A DNA stretch of 64,000 nucleotides, from the NCBI RefSeq assembly GCF_001435235.1, contig NZ_AZGB01000018.1, positions 42,367-106,366 on the forward strand, given 5' to 3'. Origin of the DNA: Liquorilactobacillus ghanensis DSM 18630 (GTDB lineage Bacteria > Bacillota > Bacilli > Lactobacillales > Lactobacillaceae). A program made the translations under genes and the position numbers. The notes under the pieces are model-generated. The model had not been told where the DNA came from, ran no database searches, and was given only the letters and a program-made list of their open reading frames with translations. Shown here in pieces: positions 8,049 through 17,789 of this stretch (position 1 is the stretch's first letter; every line of letters begins with the position of its first letter).

Positions 8049-9392
8049 CTACTCCTTTTTATTTTCCATTTCATCTAACGATTTTTCTAACATATCGACA
8101 AACCGAATAACATCTTCTTTACTGAAAACCAACGGTGGTCTTATTTTCAACACATTTCCATGTGGTCCGCAAAGCGACAATAAAACATGATTTTCCCGCA
8201 TAGTTTCAATTAATCTCACAGCGTAATTGTAATCTGCCTCTTTTGTTCCAGGTTTTACAATATCTACTCCGATATACAATCCGACTCCGCGAACATCACC
8301 TAAAACTGGATATTTTTTTGCCAAATCTCTTAATTTGGAAGCTAATTCTTTCCCACGATCCAGTGAATTCTTTTGTGTATTATCTTTTTTCATAGTGTCC
8401 AGCGTTGCCTGTGCTGCCGCCATGGCTACTGGTGACCCTGCAAAGGTGTTGAAATACGGTGTATTTTTACTGAATTCTTTAAGCAGATCTGATTTAGCAA
8501 CTAGAGCCGAGCAAGCAATACCATTAGCCATTGGTTTTCCCATCGTTACCAGATCCGGCACAATTCCATGCCTTTGAAAACCCCAGAACGTTTCGCCTGT
8601 ACGACCAAATCCTGGTTGAACTTCATCAGCAATATATACGCCTCCATGTTTATGTACCATATCAATAACTGGTTTTAATAATCCTTTTTTACCAGGGAAA
8701 ATTCCATCAGAAGAAAAAATCGAATCTAGCATAATACCGGCAAATTTAATCCCGTGTCGTTGCATATCGGCAATTTGTTTTTCTACTTGTGCGGCCATCC
8801 AATTACCGATATCATCTGTACCCAGCCGATAAGTATCCGGTGTAGGTATCATCCTCATGGAGATATCCATAGGCACATCCGAGCCAATAGCAGGTGATAA
8901 GCCAGTAACTAAAGCCGTATTACCATGATAGGCTTCCGCCGTAACAATTATACCCTCGCCACCAGTTGCTGCTTTAGCAACACGAACAGCTAAATCATTT
9001 GCTTCTGATCCTGACAACATGAACATGACACGATTTAATTCTTTAGGAAAAGTTGCAAGTAAATCTTCGGCGTAATTCAGAATGTTTTGGTTTAAATACC
9101 TAGTATGTGTATTAATCTTGTTTAATTGTTTAGATACAGCTTCTTGAATTTCTCGTCGTGAATGTCCCAAAGAAGGAATGTTGTTATAAGCATCTAAATA
9201 TTCTGTTCCATCAGGCGTGTAAAGTTTTGTACCATGTCCTTCTTCAAAATCTAGAGGTTCTTTATAGAAAAGCCTATAGGACCCACCTAATATTTTACGA
9301 CGTTTAACCATCGCTTTTAGTTTTGGCGGCAGCTTATCAATATCTGCCATATTGAAACTATTCGAATCCATAATTGTTGAATTAGTTGTCAT
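8049..9392 (-). CDS. Class-III PLP enzyme, AGXT2L-type amino-phosphate phospholyase
   Basis: This 447-residue fold-type I PLP enzyme has the cofactor Lys at about 286 (TMGKPMANG), the Asp of IADEVQPGFGRTG and a SGSEAND phosphate-binding turn. Several segments match the ethanolamine-phosphate/5-phosphohydroxylysine phospholyase subgroup rather than ordinary transaminases. These are NNIPSLGHSRREI, INTHTRYL, YFNTFAGSPVA and especially VLLSLCGPHGNVLKIRPP near the C-terminus. Such enzymes eliminate phosphate and ammonia from an O-phospho amino alcohol to give an aldehyde. GAGGGG stands 7 nt before ATG 9392. It is first in a three-gene operon with the kinase and the PII-like protein. Exact substrate not determinable from sequence; a true aminotransferase remains possible. 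Confidence 0.85.
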   Translation of the reverse strand: MTTNSTIMDSNSFNMADIDKLPPKLKAMVKRRKILGGSYRLFYKEPLDFEEGHGTKLYTPDGTEYLDAYNNIPSLGHSRREIQEAVSKQLNKINTHTRYLNQNILNYAEDLLATFPKELNRVMFMLSGSEANDLAVRVAKAATGGEGIIVTAEAYHGNTALVTGLSPAIGSDVPMDISMRMIPTPDTYRLGTDDIGNWMAAQVEKQIADMQRHGIKFAGIMLDSIFSSDGIFPGKKGLLKPVIDMVHKHGGVYIADEVQPGFGRTGETFWGFQRHGIVPDLVTMGKPMANGIACSALVAKSDLLKEFSKNTPYFNTFAGSPVAMAAAQATLDTMKKDNTQKNSLDRGKELASKLRDLAKKYPVLGDVRGVGLYIGVDIVKPGTKEADYNYAVRLIETMRENHVLLSLCGPHGNVLKIRPPLVFSKEDVIRFVDMLEKSLDEMENKKE

Positions 9393-9730
9393 ATATTTAC
9401 CCCTCTATCAAAAATTAATTTCTTAATAATCATCCCAAAAATCAAAACCAGCTTGATTAATACTTACCAAAGATGTAACACGTTATATAATATAACACGA
9501 ATTATTAAATTACGAACAAACATCCTAAATCAAATTTTAATAAAACAAGTAAAATCTAATAAAAAGTAAGCATTAAATACTTAAAAGCTAAAAAAAAGAC
9601 CAAAAAAATTAAGAATACTAAGAATTTTTCCTCGAAAACGTTTGCTTTTATAAAGTAAGAATCACAATGATATTTGACTTTAACCCTTACAGTGCTATCG
9701 TTCTCTTTAAAAATATTTGGAGTTGGTTTA
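9393..9730. other. Divergent control region between phospholyase operon and permease
   Basis: This very A+T-rich stretch contains a 15-bp inverted repeat GTTATATAATATAAC (9482-9496) that overlaps a possible minus-strand -10 box. TTGTTC about 18 bp upstream is a weak -35 candidate. On the plus side, CGAAAACGTTTGCT at 9633-9646 matches 12 of 14 positions of the cre consensus for CcpA. No convincing plus-strand promoter pair was found. Confidence 0.4.
9633..9646. promoter_or_regulatory. cre-like site (CcpA) upstream of the permease
   Basis: CGAAAACGTTTGCT fits TGNAANCGNWNNCA except at the two outermost positions. It lies about 85 bp before the permease start, near a poor -35 candidate TTGCTT. 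If functional it would impose carbon catabolite control on substrate uptake. Confidence 0.3.
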
Positions 9731-11341
9731 ATGTTAATTTTCGGGTTATTCATATTGATTTTGACAATTATAGTTATGGTAAGTATCATTAAAATAGCTA
9801 ATTTCAATGTCAATAAATATGACACTAAAAGTGCTACCGTTAAATCTTTCGGTTATAAACAAGAATTAATCAGAGATATGGGCGGTTTTTCAAATTTTGC
9901 AGTTTCCTTTTCAATAATTTCTATTTTAACTGGAGCTGTTTCTTATTATGGTTATGGTTTTTCTCAAGGTGGACCAGCTATGATGGGTGTCGGCTGGCCT
10001 TTGGTAACTTTATTAGTTTTATTCGTGGCAGCCGCAATGGCAGAATTAACTTCCTCAATCCCAACTTCAGGAGCTATCTATCATTGGGCTTCAATTTTGG
10101 GTGGATCGACTTGGGGATGGTTTACAGGTTGGTTAAATATTATTGGTCAGGTTACGATAGTTGCCGGAATTGATTATGGATGTGCAACTTTTGCATCAAA
10201 TTTAATTTTCCAAAATCCATCAAAGTTACAATTTTTATTAACATATTTTGTAATTCTCATTAGTCATGCTTTTTTAAATCACATGGGTATTGATCTAGTA
10301 TCAAAACTAAATTCTATCTCCGCAATCTACCACTTAGTAGGAGTTTTACTAAGTGTTATTGTTTTAACATTGATTGGTCCAGCACACCCGATTTCATATG
10401 TATTTACTACTTTTTCAACGCAAACAAGTAACAGTACCCCCTACTGGTGGGCCTTTATGATCGGCTTACTACAGGCACAGTGGACTTTAACTGGCTATGA
10501 TGCTTCTGCACATACCAGTGAAGAAACAATTAATCCCCGTGTAAGAGCCCCTTGGGGAGTATTTATGTCAGTAGCAATTTCAGGTATATTCGGTTACTTG
10601 CTCCTAGTTTTGGTAACTATTTCAATTAAAGATCCTACTGCCGTTGCAAATGCTGGTAACAATGCATTTATCGTCGCAATTAGACAAGCAGTTGGTTCTC
10701 GTTTTAGCAATTTTATACTTTGGTTAGTAACAGTCGCTATGTGGTTCTGTGGTTGTTCATCCATCACTTCATCCTCAAGAATGGTCTATGCTTTTAGTCG
10801 AGATGGAGGTCTACCTTTTTCTCATTTCTTAAAAAGAGTTTCACCTAAGTTTCACACACCGGCAGTCGCAATTTGGTTAGTAGCTATAATCGCGTTTCTT
10901 TCAGGAATCTCAGATGGAGTTTATGCAGTTATCGGTACAATGAGTGTTATTGGTCTATATGGATCATACATTATTCCAATCTTTTTAAAACTTAAGGCTA
11001 AAGTTCATGGAGTCTGGACTTCAAAAAATGATGGTCCTTGGAATCTTGGGAAATGGAGCAATTTAGTTAGTTTCATTGCATGCCTCTGGGTCGTTATTTT
11101 AATCATCATTATGATTTTATCTCCAACAGATGTTCAATTAACATCCCACCTATTAATTCACTATGCCACAGGAAAAATTATGCTCGGTGCTATAATATTA
11201 CTAACCATTTATTTCAATCTATATGCTAAGCATGCCTTCAAGGGGCCAAAATTAGGTTCCTATGAAAAATTGAATAAACAACTTACTATTGATAGATCTA
11301 CAAAGGTAAATGTGGTAACAAATCATCAACAAGAAAAGTAA
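9731..11341 (+). CDS. APC-superfamily amino acid/amine permease
   Basis: The roughly 536-residue, 12- to 13-helix transporter carries the N-terminal FGYKQELIRDMGGFSNFAVS segment typical of the ACT (amino acid/choline/GABA) branch, then ISILTGAVSYYGYG. Two further conserved stretches are IPTSGAIYHWAS and TGYDASAHTSEET. I chose ATG 9731 because GGAG (9719-9722) precedes it by 8 nt. The frame is open to 9674, and ATG 9776 would remove an unusual extra N-terminal hydrophobic stretch. It is divergent from the phospholyase-kinase-PII operon, so the likely cargo is the amino alcohol or amino acid that those enzymes use. A terminator follows. Confidence 0.8.
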   Translation: MLIFGLFILILTIIVMVSIIKIANFNVNKYDTKSATVKSFGYKQELIRDMGGFSNFAVSFSIISILTGAVSYYGYGFSQGGPAMMGVGWPLVTLLVLFVAAAMAELTSSIPTSGAIYHWASILGGSTWGWFTGWLNIIGQVTIVAGIDYGCATFASNLIFQNPSKLQFLLTYFVILISHAFLNHMGIDLVSKLNSISAIYHLVGVLLSVIVLTLIGPAHPISYVFTTFSTQTSNSTPYWWAFMIGLLQAQWTLTGYDASAHTSEETINPRVRAPWGVFMSVAISGIFGYLLLVLVTISIKDPTAVANAGNNAFIVAIRQAVGSRFSNFILWLVTVAMWFCGCSSITSSSRMVYAFSRDGGLPFSHFLKRVSPKFHTPAVAIWLVAIIAFLSGISDGVYAVIGTMSVIGLYGSYIIPIFLKLKAKVHGVWTSKNDGPWNLGKWSNLVSFIACLWVVILIIIMILSPTDVQLTSHLLIHYATGKIMLGAIILLTIYFNLYAKHAFKGPKLGSYEKLNKQLTIDRSTKVNVVTNHQQEK

Positions 11342-11396
11342 TAGCATCAACAAGAATGTTTTATTGGGTGCTACCTATAAAAGTAAATTTTAAAAA

Positions 11397-11461
11397 ATGG
11401 TATCTGTTCTTTCGATTAAATTCAGTCATTTAAATCGAAAAGTCAGGTACCATTCTTTTTT
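11397..11461 (+). terminator. Permease terminator
   Basis: A long imperfect stem (ATGGTA...TACCAT and TTTCGATT...AATCGAAA, arms about 11397-11418 and 11432-11453) is followed by a T tract. Confidence 0.8.
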
Positions 11462-11662
11462 AGGTATGAAAAATTATTGAAATTGGTATGAAATTGTCAT
11501 GCTTTATATCCACTACCTATGTTGCTTGAGCCCTATGTTCTGATTTATAACTAGCATCAATTCCATAATCTTTCTTCCCACCTGAATCCATTGAAGCCCT
11601 ACTGGTGTGCACATTTGCCATAAACTTATTCACTAAATAAATTTAAATTAAAAGATATTTTT
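11462..11662. other. Degenerate intergenic stretch with an orphan 34-codon frame
   Basis: The minus strand has an ATG-initiated 34-codon frame at 11621-11517 (ends ...YKSEHRAQAT) with no Shine-Dalgarno and no family I recognise. Together with the truncated antitoxin next to it, the stretch looks like gene debris rather than a control region. Confidence 0.3.
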
Positions 11663-11854
11663 TCATAAGCATTGCCTATCGTCAGCTCCTGCAATAATCA
11701 CTGGTGTAGAGTCTCTATTATCATTTTTGATCAGTGAAAATAAATTTGTCCGTGCCTTAGTTGGATTAACGATTTTTTCCATTTTTTCGCACCCTTGTAA
11801 ACCAACTTGCGTCCAATCATTTTTTAAAGGATTATATAAGTTACCTTCGGACAT
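11663..11854 (-). pseudogene. Truncated Phd/YefM-type antitoxin remnant
   Basis: From an internal ATG at about 11782 the protein reads MEKIVNPTKARTNLFSLIK and continues to PVIIAGADD. This is the N-terminal half of the Phd/YefM antitoxin family. It then terminates about where the usual C-terminal toxin-binding part should start, and no toxin gene follows. An AAGGG stands upstream of the internal ATG, while the longer start at 11854 adds an N-terminal extension unlike the family. I read it as a decayed toxin-antitoxin pair. Confidence 0.55.
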
Positions 11855-11952
11855 ATGTCTTGCCTAATAAGGTGCTCTATCACGAACAACGAGAAACACT
11901 CAAGTAGAAAAAATTGTTTATAATTATTTATTGTTAAAAATAAGTATGAGAA

Positions 11953-12402
11953 TTAACAGTCATTCAATAGAGAACTGATTGCATACCTTTCCCATTCCAT
12001 TAAGTACTCATTTGTTTCATTACCTTCTCTTTTTTTAAATAGTGTTGCAAAAATTTTACCTACTAAACCTAAGTATTCTTGTTTTCTAGTGATTAAACAT
12101 TTTGTAGCATTTAAGGGAATGACTTTACAGACTAACTGAGAGTGGAGCATAAAAAAATGTGCTTGGATAGTCACAGTCATTTGTTTCTCGTTTATTTTAA
12201 CAAGTTGACTAGTCATTGTGATTTTTTCTGGTGTCAATACTTTATATTCTCTTCCTTCAACAAAAAATGAATGCTTTTTATCATAATCAATCATGGAAAT
12301 AGAGTGCAATTTAGTTAGCCAATTAGACATTTCAGTTAATGCTGTCCACGCAGAAAAGCTAGATACTTCTATTTCTTTTTCAGCAAAAAATGTTGTATTC
12401 AT
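11953..12402 (-). CDS. SRPBCC (START-like) domain protein
   Basis: The 149-residue protein has the N-terminal strand-helix pattern of the polyketide cyclase/SRPBCC fold (about 5-30, KEIEVSSFSAWTALTEMSNW), alternating beta strands and a long C-terminal helix (about 125-145). Such proteins bind hydrophobic ligands or act as small cyclases; no catalytic residue can be assigned. It has a good Shine-Dalgarno (AAAGGGG) before ATG 12402. It stands alone between gene debris and the guaA terminator, so context does not help with its role. Confidence 0.7.
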   Translation of the reverse strand: MNTTFFAEKEIEVSSFSAWTALTEMSNWLTKLHSISMIDYDKKHSFFVEGREYKVLTPEKITMTSQLVKINEKQMTVTIQAHFFMLHSQLVCKVIPLNATKCLITRKQEYLGLVGKIFATLFKKREGNETNEYLMEWERYAISSLLNDC

Positions 12403-12516
12403 GTTAACGTCCCCTTTAAAATTCTACCATGGTAAATGAAGCGGATTCAATTTTCTATGATGCAAACTAATGGAAACTTTAGTATATTTTAGTGATAAGT
12501 AAATCACGCCACACAA

Positions 12517-12561
12517 AAAGAGCCGTATTCCAAGCAATCTGTTTCGAATATACGGCTCTTT
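12517..12561 (-). terminator. guaA terminator
   Basis: An 11-bp perfect stem (12517-12527 with 12551-12561) is flanked by A and T runs. It is placed about 85 bp beyond the guaA stop codon and could act in both directions. Confidence 0.8.
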
Positions 12562-12645
12562 GTTTTGATAGGAAATCAACTATTTAACCCATTTCATTTC
12601 ATCTGAAATATCGTTAAATCAAATTTTTCACTTCACACCTGCACT

Positions 12646-14202
12646 TTATTCCCACTCAATTGTTGCCGGCGGCTTCGAAGTAATATCATAAACTACTCGA
12701 TTAACATGTGCCACTTCGTCAACAATTCGGACAGAGATTTCCTGCAGCACATCCCACGGTATCTGGGCAAAGTCAGCGGTCATCCCATCAATTGAGGTAA
12801 CTGCTCGAATACCGACTGTATAATCATACGTCCGGCCATCACCCATGACCCCAACACTGCGGATTCCCGGCAAAACAGTAAAGTACTGCCAGATTTCACG
12901 CTCCAGACCGTGTTTAGCAATTTCATCACGCAGAATATAATCACTATCACGGACAATTTGCAGTTTTTCTTCCGTAATCTCACCAATAACCCGAATTCCT
13001 AAACCAGGTCCTGGGAATGGTTGGCGCCAAACCAAAGCTGACGGCATTCCCAAACGTTCACCTAACTCTCGAACCTCATCTTTAAATAAAGTTCGTAAAG
13101 GTTCAATCAGCTGGAATTGGACATCATCTGGCAATCCGCCGACATTATGATGCGACTTAATCTTTTGCGCAGTATCAGTGCCTGATTCAATGACATCAGT
13201 ATAAAGAGTTCCTTGTGCTAAGAAGTCGATGCCATCTAGCTTAGCTGCTTCATCATCAAAAACCCGAATAAACTCATTACCAATAATTTTACGTTTCTTT
13301 TCCGGATCAGCTACACCGGTTAATTTCTTCATAAAACGTTCTTGGGCATCAACTTGAATGATATTCAAGCCAAATTTGCCTTTTAGGCTGTCCATTACCT
13401 GTTCAACTTCGCCCTTGCGCAACAGACCGTGATCAACAAAGATACTGGTCAATTGTTTGCCGATCGCTTTATGCAGCAAAACACCGACAACTGATGAATC
13501 AACACCACCGGACAGACCTAATAGAACTTTTTTATTACCAACGGTCTCGCGAATTTTTTCAATCTGCAATTCAATAAAATCATCCATTGACCAATTATCG
13601 CGTGCCTGACAAATATCAAAGGCAAAATGCCGTAAAATGTCGTTGCCATATTCAGTGTTACGGACCTCAGCATGAAATTGAATGCCATAAAACTTGCGCT
13701 GATCATCAGCCATAGCTGAAATTGGGCAATTTTCACTGGTAGCCAAAACTTTAAAACCAGCTGGAACCTGAGTTACCAAGTCGCCATGACTCATCCAAAC
13801 CGTTTGTCGCTCCGGCAGGTCACGGAATAATTTTGCCTGAACATCCTTAACTTGAATAACAGCTTTGCCGTATTCTTTATTAGCAGCACTTTCAACCTTG
13901 CCGCCTGTTAACTCATGCGCCATCAGCTGCATGCCGTAACAGATTCCCAAAATTGGAATTCCTAATTTAAAAATTTCTGGATCAACTTGGAAGGCACCTT
14001 GATCATAAACACTGTTCGGACCACCGGAAAAAATAATTCCCTTAGGCTTCATAGCTTTGATTTCAGCAGCACTTAATTTATGCGACAGTAATTCCGAATA
14101 AATCCCGAATTCACGAATTCGGCGGGTAATTAACTGATTGTATTGGCTGCCAAAATCCAACACAATGATCTTGTCAAAGTCCTGCATTTCCATTTTAGTC
14201 AA
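12646..14202 (-). CDS. guaA: GMP synthase (glutamine-hydrolysing)
   Basis: The 518-residue cytoplasmic enzyme converts XMP to GMP using ATP and glutamine. The N-terminal class-I amidotransferase has its nucleophile at Cys88 (GICYGMQL) and a FHAEV His region. The ATP pyrophosphatase P-loop is LSGGVDSS (about 230), and the C-terminus ends PATIEWE as in the family. TTG 14202 is the start: GAGGTG lies 7 nt upstream, whereas the ATG at codon 4 is too far away. A strong promoter is visible and a terminator follows, so it appears to be monocistronic. Confidence 0.96.
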   Translation of the reverse strand: MTKMEMQDFDKIIVLDFGSQYNQLITRRIREFGIYSELLSHKLSAAEIKAMKPKGIIFSGGPNSVYDQGAFQVDPEIFKLGIPILGICYGMQLMAHELTGGKVESAANKEYGKAVIQVKDVQAKLFRDLPERQTVWMSHGDLVTQVPAGFKVLATSENCPISAMADDQRKFYGIQFHAEVRNTEYGNDILRHFAFDICQARDNWSMDDFIELQIEKIRETVGNKKVLLGLSGGVDSSVVGVLLHKAIGKQLTSIFVDHGLLRKGEVEQVMDSLKGKFGLNIIQVDAQERFMKKLTGVADPEKKRKIIGNEFIRVFDDEAAKLDGIDFLAQGTLYTDVIESGTDTAQKIKSHHNVGGLPDDVQFQLIEPLRTLFKDEVRELGERLGMPSALVWRQPFPGPGLGIRVIGEITEEKLQIVRDSDYILRDEIAKHGLEREIWQYFTVLPGIRSVGVMGDGRTYDYTVGIRAVTSIDGMTADFAQIPWDVLQEISVRIVDEVAHVNRVVYDITSKPPATIEWE

Positions 14203-14244
14203 GCATGTTCACCTCATTAAATATTTTTTTAAACTTACATGGCT

Positions 14245-14273
14245 ATTTTACCGATTGAAACCAGCTGGGTCAA
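14245..14273 (-). promoter_or_regulatory. guaA promoter
   Basis: On the minus strand TTGACC (14273-14268) and TAAAAT (14250-14245) are spaced 17 bp, about 40 bp upstream of the TTG start. Confidence 0.65.
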
Positions 14274-14302
14274 ATTGATTTGAACTCTTTTTCTTGACGA
14301 AT

Positions 14303-15223
14303 TCAATATTTTCGTAAAAATAGTTCGTTTACTAAATGATCTGTCGTCTTACGCAAAATCAAATCTGCCCGACTGCGGGTCGGCAGGATATAACTATGCA
14401 AATTAGGCCGATTAACGTGCTGCCAGACCTCTTGTGCCATTTTTAAAGCCGCTTGGCGATTGCCGATCGCATACGGATAATAATAATTTGTTGGATCTTG
14501 AAATGCAGTATCCAGCAGCATCTCAAATCGCTGCATGTACCAATGTTTAATCAATTCTTCTTGTGCATCCACATAAATTGAAAAATCAAAAAAATCACTT
14601 ACATACAGCTGCTGATTGCTTGGTAATTGTAAAACATTGATTCCCTCAACAATTAAAATATCAGGATCATCTACCAATTCGTATTGATTCTCTAAAACGT
14701 CATAAGTTTTATGCGAATATACTGGTGCTTTGACCGGTAACCCATTTTTAACATCATTGGTAAACGTCAACAGCCGCTGCATATCATAGCTTTCGGGAAA
14801 ACCCTTGCGCTCCAGCAAATGTCGCCGCTTTAATTCTTGATTCGGATAAATAAAACCATCCGTTGTAATTAACTGAACCCGTTTGGTTGAATAAATGTCT
14901 TGCAGCATCAACTGCAGCAAACGAGCAATTGTACTTTTTCCAACAGCTACACTGCCGGCAATTCCCAAGATAAATGGTACTCGATGTGGTTTGATCCCCA
15001 AAAATTCTGCCTGCCTATCCAATAGCTGTTGGCGTGAATGCAAATGAATCCCCAGCAAATGGACTAGCGGAGTATAAATTTCTTGGACATCAGTCAATGA
15101 AATCCGGTCATTAACTGACCGAATTTCATTAAGTTCACTATCATTAAGCGGAACAATATGTTTGCGATAATAATTTTTCCACTCATCTCGTGGAATCTTG
15201 TAAAAATTCATCAGGTTATCCAT
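14303..15223 (-). CDS. coaA: Type I pantothenate kinase
   Basis: The enzyme phosphorylates pantothenate in the first step of coenzyme A synthesis. The Walker A motif GIAGSVAVGKST is at about 87-98, followed by LITTDGFIYP and the YDMQRLL and VEGINVLQ motifs of bacterial CoaA. I start it at ATG 15223 (306 residues), preceded by GAGG at 9 nt. The frame extends 19 codons further, which would exceed the family length. The neighbouring helD gene ends about 70 bp upstream, so a shared transcript is possible. Confidence 0.95.
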   Translation of the reverse strand: MDNLMNFYKIPRDEWKNYYRKHIVPLNDSELNEIRSVNDRISLTDVQEIYTPLVHLLGIHLHSRQQLLDRQAEFLGIKPHRVPFILGIAGSVAVGKSTIARLLQLMLQDIYSTKRVQLITTDGFIYPNQELKRRHLLERKGFPESYDMQRLLTFTNDVKNGLPVKAPVYSHKTYDVLENQYELVDDPDILIVEGINVLQLPSNQQLYVSDFFDFSIYVDAQEELIKHWYMQRFEMLLDTAFQDPTNYYYPYAIGNRQAALKMAQEVWQHVNRPNLHSYILPTRSRADLILRKTTDHLVNELFLRKY

Positions 15224-15292
15224 GAAATCAGCCTCGAAAATAATAAGATTATCGCTATTATACCATTTTAATTGAACCATGTGAAAGCTTTT

Positions 15293-17596
15293 TCAATCAA
15301 GGCAAATCAAGCGATACGCATCAGTAGCGACCCGGTCAAACAACGGTGACAACTTATCTTTTGCCATAATTGTCAGCCGATGCATTGCTCGGGAACAAAT
15401 TGTATAAATCAACTGCCGCTGATCTGCTTGCGCGTATTCTTGTGCGTCAGCATTCCAGACGATTACTGCATCAAATTCCAATCCTTTCGCCAGGAAAGCT
15501 GGGACAACAATCGTTCCGGCTGCCAAACGTTGATTTTCTGTTTTTATCAAAGTGACTGTTTGGCCTGATTGCTTCAATTCTTTGGTCAACTGCCGGCATT
15601 GTGCCAAAGTTCGGCAAATAATCGCAGTTGTCAGTCCCGCCTGCTGATTGGACTTCAGTTGTTTAACAGCTTGTTCTAATAACCGTTTTGGCACAGCGGC
15701 GGTATAGACTACCGGCAATTCACCATCACGATCAAACGGCTCAATTGCTGCACCATTTAGCAGCAGTTGCCGTGAGAATACTGTAATTTGTCTGGTTGAA
15801 CGATATGACTTTGTTAGCTGGACTACTTTCGTCTGTTCAGCTGGAAATAACTTGCCCAATTCATTTAGTAACGTATAGCTGGCTTTTTTAGTGAATATTG
15901 CCTGATTCAAATCGCCCAATAGTGTAAAATGAGCCCGCGGAAAATTCTGTTGTAAAAAGGCCAACTGATACGGTGTATAATCCTGAATTTCGTCAATAAA
16001 GACTTGCTTGATTTCTGTATCACCGCGTTTACCGGTAATTAGATCGTATAGTTGCAAATATGGGGTCGCATCTTCCAGCAATAAATATTGCTGTTTTGTC
16101 CGTTTTTCAAAAGCCACAATTGCGTCCTGCCAATCAGCTGCGGTCAAGCCAGCTTGTTTTAAATTCAATAACTGCGGCAGACTTTTCAAAAAGCGATAGT
16201 ATTGAGCAGTAATATTAATGAAGTGATTTCGTTTAATTTGTTTTTGTACTTGACGAAATGACCGAATTACTAATTGCTGGCCTAAAAATTTCAATTCTTG
16301 ATCAGCATTTTGAAAGTTGCGTGGATGATCACCATACAAAGCTGCTAATTGTTCAGCTGAAGCATCCTGCAATTGCTTTTGTATTTTATCAGAAACAGCC
16401 GCACGATTTATTTTACGTGCCAAGCGTTTTAACAAGCGTTCTTTAGTTGCATCCAACCGATTACGCAAATGATAGTTTTCATTAAAACTATAGTAGATCT
16501 GCGCAATTTGTTCTTTACTAAAAATCACCTGATCGCCAGCGGTAATATTTCGAAAAGCCATCCCCTGTTTTTCCAAATAAGTTGCATATGCCAATGTCGC
16601 CTGATGAAAAGCCAGACTGCTCTTTAACCGGTTAACAACTGTCTCTGATGGATTCAAACGACGCTCAAATCTTTCCTGCAAAGTTTCAACTTTGAATTTT
16701 GGTAAACGATGTTGCGTATATTGATAATAGGTGAGCTGTACCATTCGCTGCTCACCTAAGTCCGGCAAAACTTGAGCAATGTAATCATTAAACAATTGAT
16801 TTGGTGAAAACAGTACCAATTGACTGGAAGTCAAACTGCCACGAAAACGATAGAGCAAAAAAGCCGCTCGTTGCAAGACAGCTGAAGTTTTACCGGAACC
16901 GGCAGCACCTTGAACAAACAACAATTTAGCTTTGGTATCACGAATAATTTGATTCTGTTCTTGCTGAATTGTTGTTACAATACTTTTCATTTTAGTATCG
17001 GCATTTTCACCCAATACTTCCAACAACATCTGGTCACCGACTGTTTCATCAGTATCAAATACCGTCAAAATCTTACCATTTTCAACCAAGAATTGTCGTT
17101 TCAAGGTTACATCAACCGTCTGCATACCAGCTGGGGTCTGATAACTAACTTTTCCTAAGTGGCCTTCATAATAAATACTGGAAATTGGTGCTCGCCAATC
17201 ATACACTAAAAAATTATCTGGTCGATCAGCAAAAGAGCCCAAACCGATATAAATTGTTTCAACTTTACTGCCAGCTGTTTCTTGAAAGTCTATTCGCGCA
17301 AAGTACGGTTTCTTTTCCATCTTAGCTAAAATATCCAATCGCCGTTGTGCATGCTGCCAATCGTTTTCACGCTCGGTTAATAATTGCTGCTGTTGGCGAA
17401 CGGTCAAAGCCGTTTCCATCATACCGGTATAGGTTTCCGTCTTTAGCCGCAGATTATGCGGAAAATCTTGCTGCAACTGGTGGGTATCGTGCTTAACTTG
17501 GGTAATTTTTTGTTGATTTTGTTTTTCAGCAAGCTTAATTTTAGCCACAACTTGATCCATGTGCTGCTGTTCTTGATGCTTAATATCTGCTGCCAT
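15293..17596 (-). CDS. helD: HelD-type RNA-polymerase-recycling helicase (UvrD/PcrA-like)
   Basis: The 767-residue protein has an N-terminal coiled-coil arm (about 1-95, rich in Gln/Lys/Glu), the Walker A motif AAGSGKT (about 230-236), FIDEIQDYT as motif II and a C-terminal UvrD-type motor ending in YTICSRAMHRL. In Bacillus, HelD binds RNA polymerase and uses ATP to release stalled complexes. The long N-terminal arm separates it from PcrA and UvrD. It lies next to coaA and is divergent from a DedA gene; the context gives no functional hint. Confidence 0.87.
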   Translation of the reverse strand: MAADIKHQEQQHMDQVVAKIKLAEKQNQQKITQVKHDTHQLQQDFPHNLRLKTETYTGMMETALTVRQQQQLLTERENDWQHAQRRLDILAKMEKKPYFARIDFQETAGSKVETIYIGLGSFADRPDNFLVYDWRAPISSIYYEGHLGKVSYQTPAGMQTVDVTLKRQFLVENGKILTVFDTDETVGDQMLLEVLGENADTKMKSIVTTIQQEQNQIIRDTKAKLLFVQGAAGSGKTSAVLQRAAFLLYRFRGSLTSSQLVLFSPNQLFNDYIAQVLPDLGEQRMVQLTYYQYTQHRLPKFKVETLQERFERRLNPSETVVNRLKSSLAFHQATLAYATYLEKQGMAFRNITAGDQVIFSKEQIAQIYYSFNENYHLRNRLDATKERLLKRLARKINRAAVSDKIQKQLQDASAEQLAALYGDHPRNFQNADQELKFLGQQLVIRSFRQVQKQIKRNHFINITAQYYRFLKSLPQLLNLKQAGLTAADWQDAIVAFEKRTKQQYLLLEDATPYLQLYDLITGKRGDTEIKQVFIDEIQDYTPYQLAFLQQNFPRAHFTLLGDLNQAIFTKKASYTLLNELGKLFPAEQTKVVQLTKSYRSTRQITVFSRQLLLNGAAIEPFDRDGELPVVYTAAVPKRLLEQAVKQLKSNQQAGLTTAIICRTLAQCRQLTKELKQSGQTVTLIKTENQRLAAGTIVVPAFLAKGLEFDAVIVWNADAQEYAQADQRQLIYTICSRAMHRLTIMAKDKLSPLFDRVATDAYRLICLD

Positions 17597-17789
17597 TTTT
17601 TGCCTCCGTTGCCAAATTCTTAGTTATACTATTCTAACACCGATTACTAAGCGGCTCAATAATTGCCGCTGCGCGCATCAATTACTCACAATAAGTAAAA
17701 AAACCGTAAATATTGGACTCGATGACTGGAAGTTATGATGATTTTCGGTTAAAATATTTTGTAATAATACCATGAGGGGAAGTGACATC

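Noticed and set aside
9556-9825. Minus-strand 89-codon hydrophobic frame overlapping the permease start
   Set aside because: It is the antisense of the A+T-rich permease leader; no Shine-Dalgarno, and its hydrophobicity follows from base composition.
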